Shown here piece after piece: positions 16,423-24,719 of a stretch of 54,934 bases of DNA (the first letter of the stretch is position 1; each line of letters starts with the position of its first letter). Source of the stretch: Bacillota bacterium. GTDB taxonomy: Bacteria; Bacillota; Clostridia; Tissierellales; Sedimentibacteraceae. The notes beneath the pieces were generated by a model. The model was not told the origin of the DNA. It saw only the letters and a program-made list of their open reading frames with translations, and ran no database searches. The DNA is taken from contig JAEXUD010000029.1 in assembly GCA_023453025.1 (NCBI GenBank), forward strand, positions 1-54,934, read 5' to 3'. A program made the position numbers and the translations under genes.

Positions 16423-17874
16423 TTTTAAGCTCGGTGGTTCCTTTCCTGTTGTAGAAACATAGAAAATATAATCTTCGGTTACTCCCATACCTACTTCAGC
16501 TAAATATGTTTCACCGTCAATAGCCAGAACATTGCTGCCGTCAGCATCCATTCTATATAATCCCTTAAACCTCCAATCTGAATTATCTGGAGCTTTTAAT
16601 GTATAATATATATGGCTGTCATCCTTAATAAATTTAAGCATTTGTTCATTTGACAGACGTTCCTTTGTTTTGTCCTTTAAATTCATTCGATACAATATTT
16701 CCTCGACATCATCCAAATAGTAAATATATTCATCATCGACAATCATGTTTCTGGTTATAACATTGGATAAAAATTGATTGCCTGTTCCGTCCATATTCAT
16801 TACTTCCAAAAATCCGCCTTCTTCATTTTTATAGCTGTAGTATATCCTTCCGCTATAAACGGCCATATCTTCAATGTCTTTATCGATTAGAAACTGCTTA
16901 TTTTGACCGTTAACATCTATCATGCATATTTTACTGTCATCATCAATGCTTATGAAATAAATTCTGTTCCCTACGACCTGCATATGCAGGGAATAACCCA
17001 TAAACAGTATTTCATAGCCCGTTCCGTCAGTTTTCACCCTGTTTATTTCCTTACCTCTTCTATAAAATATCCAGTCTTCAACGACATTAACGGTGTCCTT
17101 GCCAAAATTTGCAGGTTCATCCACTACAATTATTTCATTTTTAAGGTCTTTGTCCGCCCTGCATATTTGATAATCCTTTACATAATAAATATAATCATCA
17201 GTTTCAGCCACCATGCCGTAATTATTGATATTGCCCTCTGTGTTTCCAATCAAATTTTCATTTTTAATATTTATTTGCTCTGAAACCTCAATAGGAGGTC
17301 GGTAACTAAGCATTTTGATAAACATGAATACAACCGCTGCTGTAATTATGAAAGGAAGTGCTATTGACTTGGCATAGTAAGAAAGATAATTATTAATTGT
17401 ATATTTTTCTCTGTTTTCATCTAAATAATTTCCTAATACAGATAAGCATTCCTTTATTTGATGCTTACTTAACTTATTAAAAACTATTCTGTCTTTTTCA
17501 AGGGATATTGATGCTTCATAGCCCAATTTATCAATTTCATAATCCTGCAAAATCTGTGATATTTCATTGTTTCTTGATTTAATAAATTTTTTGTCTATTC
17601 CTTTGAAATAGTAAATTTTATTCTTTTTTAATACGGTGAATGCTGCAATTGCTGCTGTCAGGATTAGTAATAAGTAAAATAAACTGTATGTTTCATTTGA
17701 AAATGAATATCCGTTTTCTGCCCATGCTCTAAACAGAATCATAAAATATATAATAACAAATAGCATTCTGTTATATATTTCCGGTATAAAATTCTTAAGC
17801 TTGAAACCGATTATTGTGTAAAAAAGCAAAAAAACAAAAATGATAATTATAAATTCAAGCATCTTTTCTCCCAT
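16390..17874 (-). CDS. membrane protein with C-terminal DUF5050-like beta-propeller
   Basis: 494 aa. Two or three N-terminal helices (about residues 5-24, 36-55, 65-82), a cytoplasmic linker, another helix near 170-190, then an exported domain of about 300 residues built from repeats of the form YIYYVKDYQICRADKDL, WIFYRRGKEINRVKTDGTGY, RIYFISIDDDSKICMIDVNG, YIYYLDDVEEILYRMNLKDK. These are the W/YIYY...DG repeats of the DUF5050 propeller, common in Clostridia. Function unknown; possibly binding of peptide or cell-wall ligands. Good ribosome binding sites precede both the ATG at 17874 (GGAGGTTTT) and one at 17862. Confidence 0.85.
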   Translation of the reverse strand: MGEKMLEFIIIIFVFLLFYTIIGFKLKNFIPEIYNRMLFVIIYFMILFRAWAENGYSFSNETYSLFYLLLILTAAIAAFTVLKKNKIYYFKGIDKKFIKSRNNEISQILQDYEIDKLGYEASISLEKDRIVFNKLSKHQIKECLSVLGNYLDENREKYTINNYLSYYAKSIALPFIITAAVVFMFIKMLSYRPPIEVSEQINIKNENLIGNTEGNINNYGMVAETDDYIYYVKDYQICRADKDLKNEIIVVDEPANFGKDTVNVVEDWIFYRRGKEINRVKTDGTGYEILFMGYSLHMQVVGNRIYFISIDDDSKICMIDVNGQNKQFLIDKDIEDMAVYSGRIYYSYKNEEGGFLEVMNMDGTGNQFLSNVITRNMIVDDEYIYYLDDVEEILYRMNLKDKTKERLSNEQMLKFIKDDSHIYYTLKAPDNSDWRFKGLYRMDADGSNVLAIDGETYLAEVGMGVTEDYIFYVSTTGKEPPSLKIINKDGIMIK

Positions 17875-18004
17875 AAAACCTCCGTGAATTTAATAGTTAT
17901 AAGTACTAAAGTTCACTGATTTCAAAATCAGATTAATATATATTATAGACGCAAAAATAACAAAAAAGTTCAATTAAACATTCTATTATGTTTTTCCATC
18001 TGCT

Positions 18005-18090
18005 AAAAGTTTCTTCTTCCGTAAATTTTGGCTGATCCTACTGGAATATCCATCCCTACTGAGACTGAGAGTCCGTCCCCGAAGTGGGGT
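18005..18090. repeat. dispersed intergenic repeat, copy B
   Basis: About 45 bases (AGTTTCTTCTTCCGTAAATT and following) match the repeat at 16005-16075 at most positions, followed by GTCCGTCCCCGAAGTGGGG, which is similar to the GTCCGTCACCAAAGTT at 11433-11448. Confidence 0.4.
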
Positions 18091-18091
18091 T

Positions 18092-18595
18092 CTAGAATAT
18101 TTTTTCGAAGGCTATTCGCTCGGCATTATCCTGTACGTAAATTATTCCGCAATATTTGAAATTGTTTTTCTTAATGGCATTCTGCATGGATATGTTTTCT
18201 TTGTGGGTGTCAATTTTGATGCTGTGTATGCCTCTGTCCATGCACATTTTTTCTATGTTATTTATTATTATTGATGATAGTCCTCTGCCTTTGTAAGCAC
18301 TATCAACAGCCATTCTATGAATTACCGCATATTCGCCGTCGCTGAGCCATTGACCATCATGAATAATCTGGTATGTTTTTTCTCCGTCAAAGGAAACGGC
18401 TGCTGTTCCGATTATATGATTATTTTCGGTCAGCACATATCCATAATTGTTTTTTATATCGTCCGTTATTGTTTCAATGTTAGGATAATTATTCTGCCAT
18501 TGGTTGACTCCATTTTCTTTAAAGTAATCCTGGGCTTGTTTAATTATTTTCATTATGCCTTCTATATCTGTTTCGGTCGCTTTCCTGAATTCCAT
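18092..18595 (-). CDS. GNAT-family N-acetyltransferase
   Basis: 167 aa. Conserved GNAT motif A: VIHRMAVDSAYKGRGLSSII (acetyl-CoA loop K-G-R-G-L-S), then GIHSIKIDTHKENISMQNAI and NNFKYCGIIY as motif B. The N-terminal half (YFKENGVNQWQNNYPNIETI) is typical of a clostridial branch in which W-Q-N-x-Y-P lines the substrate site. Not closely related to the GNAT at 13.8-14.4 kb. AAGGAGGAGC precedes the ATG. Confidence 0.92.
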   Translation of the reverse strand: MEFRKATETDIEGIMKIIKQAQDYFKENGVNQWQNNYPNIETITDDIKNNYGYVLTENNHIIGTAAVSFDGEKTYQIIHDGQWLSDGEYAVIHRMAVDSAYKGRGLSSIIINNIEKMCMDRGIHSIKIDTHKENISMQNAIKKNNFKYCGIIYVQDNAERIAFEKIF

Positions 18596-18684
18596 AAGCT
18601 CCTCCTTTTTTCTGATGGGATTATAAATATAGTTAATTATACCTTAATTCAAATTTTGCTTCAAGATGGTAAATTAATTCGCAG

Positions 18685-18718
18685 ACTAAAAAAGGACAGT
18701 TCATAATGAACTGTCCCT
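18685..18718 (-). terminator. intrinsic terminator of the acetate transporter gene
   Basis: Perfect 10-bp stem GGACAGTTCA/TGAACTGTCC (18694-18703 with 18707-18716), followed on the minus strand by TTTTTTAG. Confidence 0.85.
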
Positions 18719-18723
18719 TCTTG

Positions 18724-19284
18724 TTATAACGGTAATACTGTTTTTCCGTATTCGTTGTTGACTACTTGAGCAACAGAGTTATATATAGCTGATAATCCGC
18801 AGAAAATCCCTACCCATCCGGCAAATATCTTAATGCTGTGGATTCCTGTAAAATCACCTATGGCCAGCAATAAAAACAATACTGTCAGTGATAAAAAAAC
18901 TATTTGAATTCCTCTGTTGTGCTTCAATGTTCCTACAAACATAAATGCTGTAAAAACACCCCATAGCAATAAATAAAATCCCATGCTTTTTTCATCCGCA
19001 GCTTGTATCCCAAACGGTTTAATCCATATTGCGATAAGTGACCACCAGAAAAATCCGTATGCAGTAAATGCAGTTGCTCCAAATGTATTATTCTTAAAAA
19101 ATTCCATAATTCCTGCGATTATTTGTGCAGCACCGCCTAATGCAAATCCCATAGCAACTATTACTATTGATAACGGCATAATTTCAGCATTGTGCAAATT
19201 TAAAAGAACTGTTGTCATCCCAAATCCTAACAACCCCAGGGGCGCGGGATTTGCGATTGATATCATTTGTTTTTCCTTATCCAT
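18724..19284 (-). CDS. GPR1/FUN34/YaaH (SatP-type) acetate/succinate transporter
   Basis: 186 aa, six transmembrane helices. It opens with the family signature ANPAPLGLLGFGMTTVLLNL (N-P-A-P-L-G-L). FGFTAYGFFWWSL-type helix 3 appears as FTAYGFFWWSLIAIW. Members carry acetate, succinate or ammonium-linked monocarboxylates through a hexameric channel. The start is the ATG at 19284 behind TTTGGAGG; an 82-residue upstream extension of the open frame has no signal and runs into the divergent gene. Confidence 0.93.
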   Translation of the reverse strand: MDKEKQMISIANPAPLGLLGFGMTTVLLNLHNAEIMPLSIVIVAMGFALGGAAQIIAGIMEFFKNNTFGATAFTAYGFFWWSLIAIWIKPFGIQAADEKSMGFYLLLWGVFTAFMFVGTLKHNRGIQIVFLSLTVLFLLLAIGDFTGIHSIKIFAGWVGIFCGLSAIYNSVAQVVNNEYGKTVLPL

Positions 19285-19479
19285 GTTTCCTCCAAAGTTA
19301 ATAGTGACAAAATCTTTTGTATGATACCATGTAAAGGGCACTATTGCAATAAATATTAATAGCCAAATTCTTCTAACATTTATCTGAGTCAAGAAAACCC
19401 GTTTAATAATTTCTGCTATGAACTCCTTATTTTTTATTTTCATATAATGTATTAAAATACTAATAAGGAGGATATTAAC

Positions 19480-20238
19480 TTGGATATCCGTAATGAAATT
19501 GAATTTTGGACACGAATAATGAGAGACCACGGAGAATTTCTATATAATAGCTTAGCTTCGACTGAAATCGAAGCAATTAACACAGCTCAGTATTTTATGC
19601 ATCTTTTTGAAAGAATACATTCACAAGCCATAACTGAAGAAGTACCTGTTTCAAATTTAACCAGCGACAGCAGAACAGCTTTAACTCAATTCATCAATTT
19701 TAAAAGATACCTGCTGTCAAGTCTGATGAGCTGTAACATTAAAATAGGAATGACTCCCACATTTCTGAATCACATGATAAATGAGGCTTTGGAGTTTTTG
19801 CGCGCTCTTAATTTAGCAGATGGAACAATACAATCCAACAATGTTATTGAAAATCTGCGTCTTCACAATGTATGGCTTCCTGATGCGTCCGGACACGCAA
19901 GCTTAGTAGCAGGAGAACTGGACCCCGTTGAATCATCCTTCATTAATACGGCTGATGAATTTTCCATGAAATTTAGCAGCCTGGCTAAAAAATCATATTC
20001 CATGTACACAATGTATGAAAGAACTCGCCTTAATAACAGCGAACTTCACTACTTCAATGAGCAGGTTATAAATACTTTAACTGAATTTATCAGCTTCCTT
20101 GAAATAGTTGAAAATTTAAGGGATGAATGCGGTATATTTTCATCAGGAACCTTTACTCCTTTGTTTCCGAACCATATGATGCGTGAAGAAGGGTATTACA
20201 TTTATAAAATCAATGAGATTGGTGAAAGATTCGGATAG
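19480..20238 (+). CDS. DUF2935 protein (hemerythrin-like helical bundle)
   Basis: 252 aa, starting with TTG at 19480 behind AAGGAGG. Two DUF2935 repeats: IEFWTRIMRDHGEFLYNSLA (residues about 7-26) and HNVWLPDASGHASLVAGELD (about 128-147), each followed by a long helix. The repeated H..E pattern (RDHGEF, SGHASL...E) suits a di-metal four-helix bundle, and related proteins occur in many spore formers. Role unknown. It is divergent from the transporter gene and ends at a clear terminator. Confidence 0.9.
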   Translation: MDIRNEIEFWTRIMRDHGEFLYNSLASTEIEAINTAQYFMHLFERIHSQAITEEVPVSNLTSDSRTALTQFINFKRYLLSSLMSCNIKIGMTPTFLNHMINEALEFLRALNLADGTIQSNNVIENLRLHNVWLPDASGHASLVAGELDPVESSFINTADEFSMKFSSLAKKSYSMYTMYERTRLNNSELHYFNEQVINTLTEFISFLEIVENLRDECGIFSSGTFTPLFPNHMMREEGYYIYKINEIGERFG

Positions 20239-20246
20239 CTTTACTG

Positions 20247-20277
20247 CTCCCGCCATTTGCACGGGAGTATTTTTTAT
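20247..20277 (+). terminator. intrinsic terminator after the DUF2935 gene
   Basis: Stem CTCCCG (20247-20252) with CGGGAG (20262-20267), followed by TATTTTTTATT. Confidence 0.85.
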
Positions 20278-20339
20278 TGGAACAATATTTGATAAATTAC
20301 ATAAAATTATTTTAATTGAACTAATTAAGGAGGAGTTAT

Positions 20340-22184
20340 ATGTGCGGTATAGCAGGTTGGGTTAATACTAAAACAGATATATCAGACAATATGGAAACAA
20401 TTAAAATCATGGCAGATAAACTGGTATCCAGAGGTCCGGACAATTCAGGTTACTACAGAAACGAAAATATCATACTTGGACACAGGCGTTTAATTATTGT
20501 AGATGCCGAAGGCGGAGCACAGCCCATGATAAAGCAGCTCGGAGAACATAAATTTGTTATGGTTTATAACGGAGAGCTTTATAATACAGATGATGTAAGA
20601 GATGACTTAAAGGCTAAAGGATATAAGTTTGAATCTTATTCTGATACAGAGGTGCTGCTCGTATCATATATTGAATGGGGCCCTGAATGTTTAAATCACA
20701 TTAATGGAATATTTGCATTCGGTATATGGGACGAATACAATAAAACCCTTTTTCTTGCAAGAGACCATTTGGGAGTAAAGCCGTTATTTTACAGCTATAA
20801 GGATAACCATCTTTTGTTTGCATCACAAATCAAATCACTTCTTGCAAATCCTCTAATCGAACCGGTTATAAACGAAGACGGTATAATGGAGCTGCTGGGA
20901 CTTGGCCCTGCTCGTTCTTTAGGCAGCGGAATATTCAGAGATATCAAGGAAATTCCACCTGCTCACTGTTTATTTTACAAAGACGGTACGATAAATCTTA
21001 AGGAATATTGGAAGCTTGAAGCAAAAGCTCATGAAGAAAATTTTGAGGATACAAAGCAGACTGTAAAAAATCTATTGGTTGATGCTGTTGAAAGACAGCT
21101 GGTTTCTGATGTACCCCTTTGCACCTTCCTTTCCGGCGGATTGGATTCCAGTGCAATATCTGCTATTTCATCTAAATATTTCAATGAGCATGGCAGAGGT
21201 ACCCTTAACACATATTCTATCGATTATAAAGACAATGACAAATATTTTCAGTCAAATTTATTCCAGCCTACTTCAGATCAATTCTATGCAGAAAGAATGT
21301 CCGAGTATCTTGGAACAAATCATAACACCGTAATTCTTGAAAACAGCAAGCTTGCCGAAGCACTCAAGGATGCCGTAAAGGCAAATGATCTGCCGGGTAT
21401 GGCTGATATTGATTCATCACTTCTTCTGTTTTGTAAGGAAATAAGAAATAATTTCACTGTGGCATTGTCAGGTGAATGCGCTGATGAAATATTCGGAGGC
21501 TATCCCTGGTTTACCAGAGCAGAAGATATTAATTCAAATACATTCCCATGGTCAAAATCAACCAAGGAAAGGCAGGAAATTATCAGCAAAGAGTTCTCAA
21601 GCCTTCCTTTAGAAGATTATGTAAACCAAAAATACTACGACACTATCGCCAGGGTATCTAAGCTAAATGGCGAATCCAAGGAAGAATCTCGAATGCGAGA
21701 GCTGTTTTATCTTAATGTTAAATGGTTCATGATAACTCTGCTGAACAGAAAGGACCGCATGAGTATGGCAAACAGTCTTGAGGTAAGAGTCCCGTTTGCC
21801 GATTACCGGTTAGTTGAATATGCATATAATATTCCAAACAAAATTAAATTTTACAACGGAAGAGAAAAAGGATTGTTAAGAGAGTCTTTGAGAGGAATTC
21901 TGCCTGATGAAATCATTGACAGAAAAAAAAGCCCTTATCCAAAAACTCATCATATTGATTATACAAATGCCGTACAGAAGTGGATGAGGGTAATACTGTC
22001 AGATAAAAATGCTCCGATTTATCAGCTCATCGATAAAAACAAGGTTACTGAAATAGTTGAAACAGGCGGCACAGCATTCAAAAAGCCGTGGTATGGACAG
22101 CTTATGACCGGACCTCAGTTAATTGCTTACTTTATTCAGCTGAATACATGGATGGAAGAATTTAATGTAAAAATTATAAAATAA
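20340..22184 (+). CDS. asnB: asparagine synthase (glutamine-hydrolysing)
   Basis: 614 aa with both domains. N-terminal class II glutaminase starts MCGIAGW with Cys2 as nucleophile, and has RGPDNSGYY and YNGELYN. The C-terminal synthase has the ATP pyrophosphatase P-loop FLSGGLDSSAISA, the SGECADEIFGGYPWF region and NRKDRMSMANSLEVRVPFAD. It makes Asn from Asp, ATP and Gln in the cytoplasm. Start by AAGGAGGAGTTAT. The length and motifs are normal, so I read it as a housekeeping enzyme rather than one of the AsnB-like cyclases of peptide natural-product clusters, although a repetitive Cys/Gly-rich peptide gene follows it. Confidence 0.95.
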   Translation: MCGIAGWVNTKTDISDNMETIKIMADKLVSRGPDNSGYYRNENIILGHRRLIIVDAEGGAQPMIKQLGEHKFVMVYNGELYNTDDVRDDLKAKGYKFESYSDTEVLLVSYIEWGPECLNHINGIFAFGIWDEYNKTLFLARDHLGVKPLFYSYKDNHLLFASQIKSLLANPLIEPVINEDGIMELLGLGPARSLGSGIFRDIKEIPPAHCLFYKDGTINLKEYWKLEAKAHEENFEDTKQTVKNLLVDAVERQLVSDVPLCTFLSGGLDSSAISAISSKYFNEHGRGTLNTYSIDYKDNDKYFQSNLFQPTSDQFYAERMSEYLGTNHNTVILENSKLAEALKDAVKANDLPGMADIDSSLLLFCKEIRNNFTVALSGECADEIFGGYPWFTRAEDINSNTFPWSKSTKERQEIISKEFSSLPLEDYVNQKYYDTIARVSKLNGESKEESRMRELFYLNVKWFMITLLNRKDRMSMANSLEVRVPFADYRLVEYAYNIPNKIKFYNGREKGLLRESLRGILPDEIIDRKKSPYPKTHHIDYTNAVQKWMRVILSDKNAPIYQLIDKNKVTEIVETGGTAFKKPWYGQLMTGPQLIAYFIQLNTWMEEFNVKIIK

Positions 22185-22278
22185 AATTTTTAAAAATCTA
22201 CACATGTCGTAACACTTTGAATATTGTCGAATATGATATTAATGAGCTTGGCTCAAAATTTAAATAGAATAAGGTGTT

Positions 22279-22665
22279 ATGATGAGTTGCAATAGATGTG
22301 GAAATATTAACAGAAACGGTCAAGTTATGGGTATATCCCAAATTCCTCAAATAGCATTAAGAGGTCCCGGATGCATAAGCGGAACCGGACAATGTGACGG
22401 AGTTTTGGGTACCGGCGGTGTTAGCTGCAATGATTTGTTAGATTTGATAAACAGACGTTGTACGAACGTACTTGGCACAGGCGGAAGTCGCTGCAACAAT
22501 GTTTTAGGCACAGGCGGGAGCCGCTGCAACAATGTTTTAGGTACCGGCGGACAAAATAATAATTGTAATAATGTAATGGGTACTGGCGGAAGAAGATATA
22601 ATAAATGGAATTGTTGTAATCAGATATGGAGCTATCTCGAAACACCTACGATAGTACCAAGATAA
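22279..22665 (+). CDS. Cys/Gly/Asn-rich repeat protein with NVLGTGG units
   Basis: 128 aa with no family that I know. It begins MMSCNRCGN, then holds tandem units of about 11 residues, SRCNNVLGTGG, in five or six copies with drift (GVLGTGG, NVLGTGG three times, NVMGTGG), spaced by C or CN. It has about ten cysteines and no hydrophobic segment or signal peptide. The unit is encoded by a 33-bp DNA repeat, so it may expand or shrink. AAGGTGTT precedes the ATG. It lies between asnB and a spore protein gene, which suggests, without proof, a structural spore-coat or metal-binding role; a repetitive peptide precursor is the alternative. Confidence 0.75.
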   Translation: MMSCNRCGNINRNGQVMGISQIPQIALRGPGCISGTGQCDGVLGTGGVSCNDLLDLINRRCTNVLGTGGSRCNNVLGTGGSRCNNVLGTGGQNNNCNNVMGTGGRRYNKWNCCNQIWSYLETPTIVPR

Positions 22666-22670
22666 ACATA

Positions 22671-22705
22671 ATGAGCAGATAATCTGCTCATTATTATTTT
22701 TAATT
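22671..22705 (+). terminator. terminator of the NVLGTGG-repeat gene
   Basis: Perfect palindrome ATGAGCAGAT-A-ATCTGCTCAT (22671-22691), followed by TATTATTTTTAATTT. Confidence 0.8.
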
Positions 22706-22804
22706 TCATTAATTTTTATTAATATGAAATAATTATCAGTTTAATTTTATCGTTCATGATAATAATAAGTATATAGCTTCAATTAATGAAAGGAGCTGTA
22801 TAGT

Positions 22805-23029
22805 ATGAGCAGAAATAAATTAGTAGTTCCTGAAGCACAGCAGGCTATTAACAATTTAAAAATGGAAATCGCCCAGGATATGGGTATTCCTACAATTAAT
22901 GGTATGACATCACAAATGTATCCTGCTATTGTTAATGGACTAAGTGTCAGAGCAATGGTTGGCATGGGTGAGAAAATGCTTATGAATAATAAACAAAATC
23001 ATACCCCTGCCGATAATGACATCTTCTAA
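22805..23029 (+). CDS. small acid-soluble spore protein, alpha/beta type (divergent)
   Basis: 74 aa. LVVPEAQQAINNLKMEIAQD is the typical opening of an alpha/beta SASP, with the GPR protease site at E-I-A in MEIAQDMGI. The second half (GMTSQMYPAIVNGLSVRAMV) is the counterpart of the usual LTSRQNGSVGGEMVKRMV, but lacks the GG pair and is rich in Met. These proteins coat spore DNA in the forespore and are degraded at germination. AAAGGAG precedes the ATG. A CATGATA box at about 22755, fitting a forespore sigma-G -10 element, lies upstream, but no convincing -35 is visible. Confidence 0.88.
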   Translation: MSRNKLVVPEAQQAINNLKMEIAQDMGIPTINGMTSQMYPAIVNGLSVRAMVGMGEKMLMNNKQNHTPADNDIF

Positions 23030-23042
23030 GGTGCTAAACATT

Positions 23043-23072
23043 AAAAAAAACGCCTCTACAGGCGTTTTTTTT
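23043..23072. terminator. bidirectional terminator between the SASP and LCP genes
   Basis: AAAAAAAACGCCT-CTAC-AGGCGTTTTTTTT: a 13-bp stem with A and T tracts on both sides, serving the two convergent genes. Confidence 0.92.
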
Positions 23073-23079
23073 AATGAAA

Positions 23080-24015
23080 TTATTTTATGCCAAGTATATT
23101 GTATACCAAGTCCTTAGTTGCCGCTGAATCCATTATATAAAATGAAAGTCCGTTTATAGTCTTTGTCGTACCGGGAAGCACATGAAAATTTATATTGTCT
23201 GTTGACATTCCTACACTTCCCACAGCCATTGACGTTGCTTCAGTTATAGAAAAATCTGTGCTGACATATGGATAAACCTCACTTACTACCTTAGGCAATT
23301 TAAAACTCAATGCCTTTTTTACAGCCGATTTCACAAAGCCCTGCTGAGCTTCAATTCTCCCTAAATCACCTTCTGCATAGCCGGAATATCCTGAGTAATT
23401 GGTTTTCCTGAATCTTAAAAACTCCATTGCATTATCGCCGTAAATTGTTTGTTTTCCTGCCGGTATATTAATGTCTAAGGGAGGATCTGAATAGGGGTCC
23501 GTATATCGCATATGAAACGGCACATCAACCTCTACTCCGCCTACCGCATCAACAGCAGCTCTTACACCATCATAATCAATGGTAACATATTTATCTGTTT
23601 TTAGTCCTGTAATACTTAAAATGGTTTCTTCTAATCCTTCAATTCCTTTTACAGTATATACTGTATTAATTTTATTATTTGCACTGTTTACAAATCCGTC
23701 CCTGTCAATATATGTATCTCTGGGTATAGATATAATATCAGCTGTCTTTGTCTTGGTATTATAGCTGGCAAGCATTATTGTATCAGAGCGTTCATGCTCT
23801 AACCCCAATAAAAGCACATTAATTCTTTCTTCCTTGTTATTGCCTATTATGTTAAATATATCTGTTGCCTCAACATTTCCCACTTGAAAACCGGTGAGCA
23901 TATACAATCCTCCCGCTATCAATACTGCAAAACATACAAGCGATGTAAAAAACACTTTAAAAAAACGCTTCAATTTCTCTTCCTCCATCTTAACATCACT
24001 GATATATGATACCAC
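23080..24015 (-). CDS. LytR-CpsA-Psr (LCP) family cell-wall ligase
   Basis: 311 aa with one N-terminal membrane helix (about residues 20-42) and an extracellular LCP domain. Catalytic and lipid-binding residues are visible: NVLLLGLEHERSDTIMLASY (D near the phosphate site), SIPRDTYIDRDG (R-D-x-Y), NKINTVY, and the late FLRFRKT with arginines, then GDLGRIEAQQ. LCP enzymes transfer teichoic acid or other glycopolymers from undecaprenyl carriers to peptidoglycan. The start is uncertain: GTG 24015 has no ribosome binding site, and ATG 23988 has only a weak one. A 14-bp palindrome lies 30 bases upstream. Confidence 0.93.
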   Translation of the reverse strand: MVSYISDVKMEEEKLKRFFKVFFTSLVCFAVLIAGGLYMLTGFQVGNVEATDIFNIIGNNKEERINVLLLGLEHERSDTIMLASYNTKTKTADIISIPRDTYIDRDGFVNSANNKINTVYTVKGIEGLEETILSITGLKTDKYVTIDYDGVRAAVDAVGGVEVDVPFHMRYTDPYSDPPLDINIPAGKQTIYGDNAMEFLRFRKTNYSGYSGYAEGDLGRIEAQQGFVKSAVKKALSFKLPKVVSEVYPYVSTDFSITEATSMAVGSVGMSTDNINFHVLPGTTKTINGLSFYIMDSAATKDLVYNILGIK

Positions 24016-24044
24016 AAAAATATTTTTTGTAAAGCAATTTAATC

Positions 24045-24058
24045 TAATCTTAAGATTA
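24045..24058. promoter_or_regulatory. 14-bp palindrome upstream of the LCP gene
   Basis: TAATCTTAAGATTA is a perfect dyad in the 5' region of the LCP gene. A candidate regulator site; no known binding consensus claimed. Confidence 0.35.
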
Positions 24059-24116
24059 AATTAAAAAAGCTGCTCCGCGATTTCAGATAGGGGGACCCCT
24101 GTCTCCCTTTTAACAA

Positions 24117-24665
24117 TTATAAATTCTCATTATATGCTTTTTCAAAATCCATTACTGTCAAGTCGCTTTCTGAATATCTTGCATAGGTGTAAAGCACATC
24201 TGACAATCTGTTGACGAACTTCAGCAATATATCACTGACTTCTTCATTTCTTTTCAATGTAATGATTCTTCTTTCCGCTCTTCTGCATATGGTTCTGGAA
24301 ACATGAAGCGCTGCTGCAGCCTTGGATGAACCGGGAACAATAAATTTGTCTCCTCCGTTTATTTTAGGAATATAATCATCAATTATTTTTTCCAGGGCCT
24401 GTATATCCTCTTCCCTGATTTTATACTTGTATTTTCCCTCTTCGATTGTTGCAAGCTCGCCTGCTGCAAAAAAAAGCCGCATTTGTATTTTTTTAAGTGT
24501 TTCTTTAATTTCTTCATCTTCAACAAATTTAATTGCAAAGCCTATGGATGAATTCAGCTCATCAACGGTTCCGTAGGATTCAACTCTTAATGAATCCTTA
24601 TCAATTCTGGTCCCGTCATACAAAGATGTCTGGCCTTTATCGCCTGTCTTAGTATAAATTTTCAT
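24117..24665 (-). CDS. ATP:cob(I)alamin adenosyltransferase, PduO/MMAB type
   Basis: 182 aa. It opens MKIYTKTGDKGQTSLYDGTR, the hallmark of PduO-type enzymes (K-T-G-D-x-G-x-T), followed by VESYGTVDELNSSIGFA and, late, SRTICRRAERRIITL with the R-x-x-x-R-R-x-E-R-x ATP/cobalamin site. Forms adenosylcobalamin from reduced corrinoid and ATP. It lies between ksgA and the LCP gene on the same strand, with AGAGGAGG before the start. A second, unrelated adenosyltransferase (BtuR/CobO type) is found at 31.2 kb. Confidence 0.95.
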   Translation of the reverse strand: MKIYTKTGDKGQTSLYDGTRIDKDSLRVESYGTVDELNSSIGFAIKFVEDEEIKETLKKIQMRLFFAAGELATIEEGKYKYKIREEDIQALEKIIDDYIPKINGGDKFIVPGSSKAAAALHVSRTICRRAERRIITLKRNEEVSDILLKFVNRLSDVLYTYARYSESDLTVMDFEKAYNENL

Positions 24666-24719
24666 AAATCCTCCTCTTTATTTAAATTTGTATTAAAAAT
24701 CGGGTTTTCAGAGTTACTG

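Noticed and set aside
22347..22645. Minus-strand frames opposite the NVLGTGG-repeat gene
   Set aside because: Mirror of the DNA repeat; no start signals. The plus frame has a good ribosome binding site and a terminator.
20340..22665. asnB plus repeat peptide as a lasso-peptide or other peptide natural-product cluster
   Set aside because: AsnB has a complete glutaminase domain and normal asparagine synthase motifs; no leader peptidase, recognition protein or exporter is beside it.
24065..24115. GC-rich hairpin (AGACAGGGG/CCCCTATCT) after the PduO-type gene as a terminator
   Set aside because: The stem has mismatches and is not followed directly by a T-run; it may be only a structured spacer.
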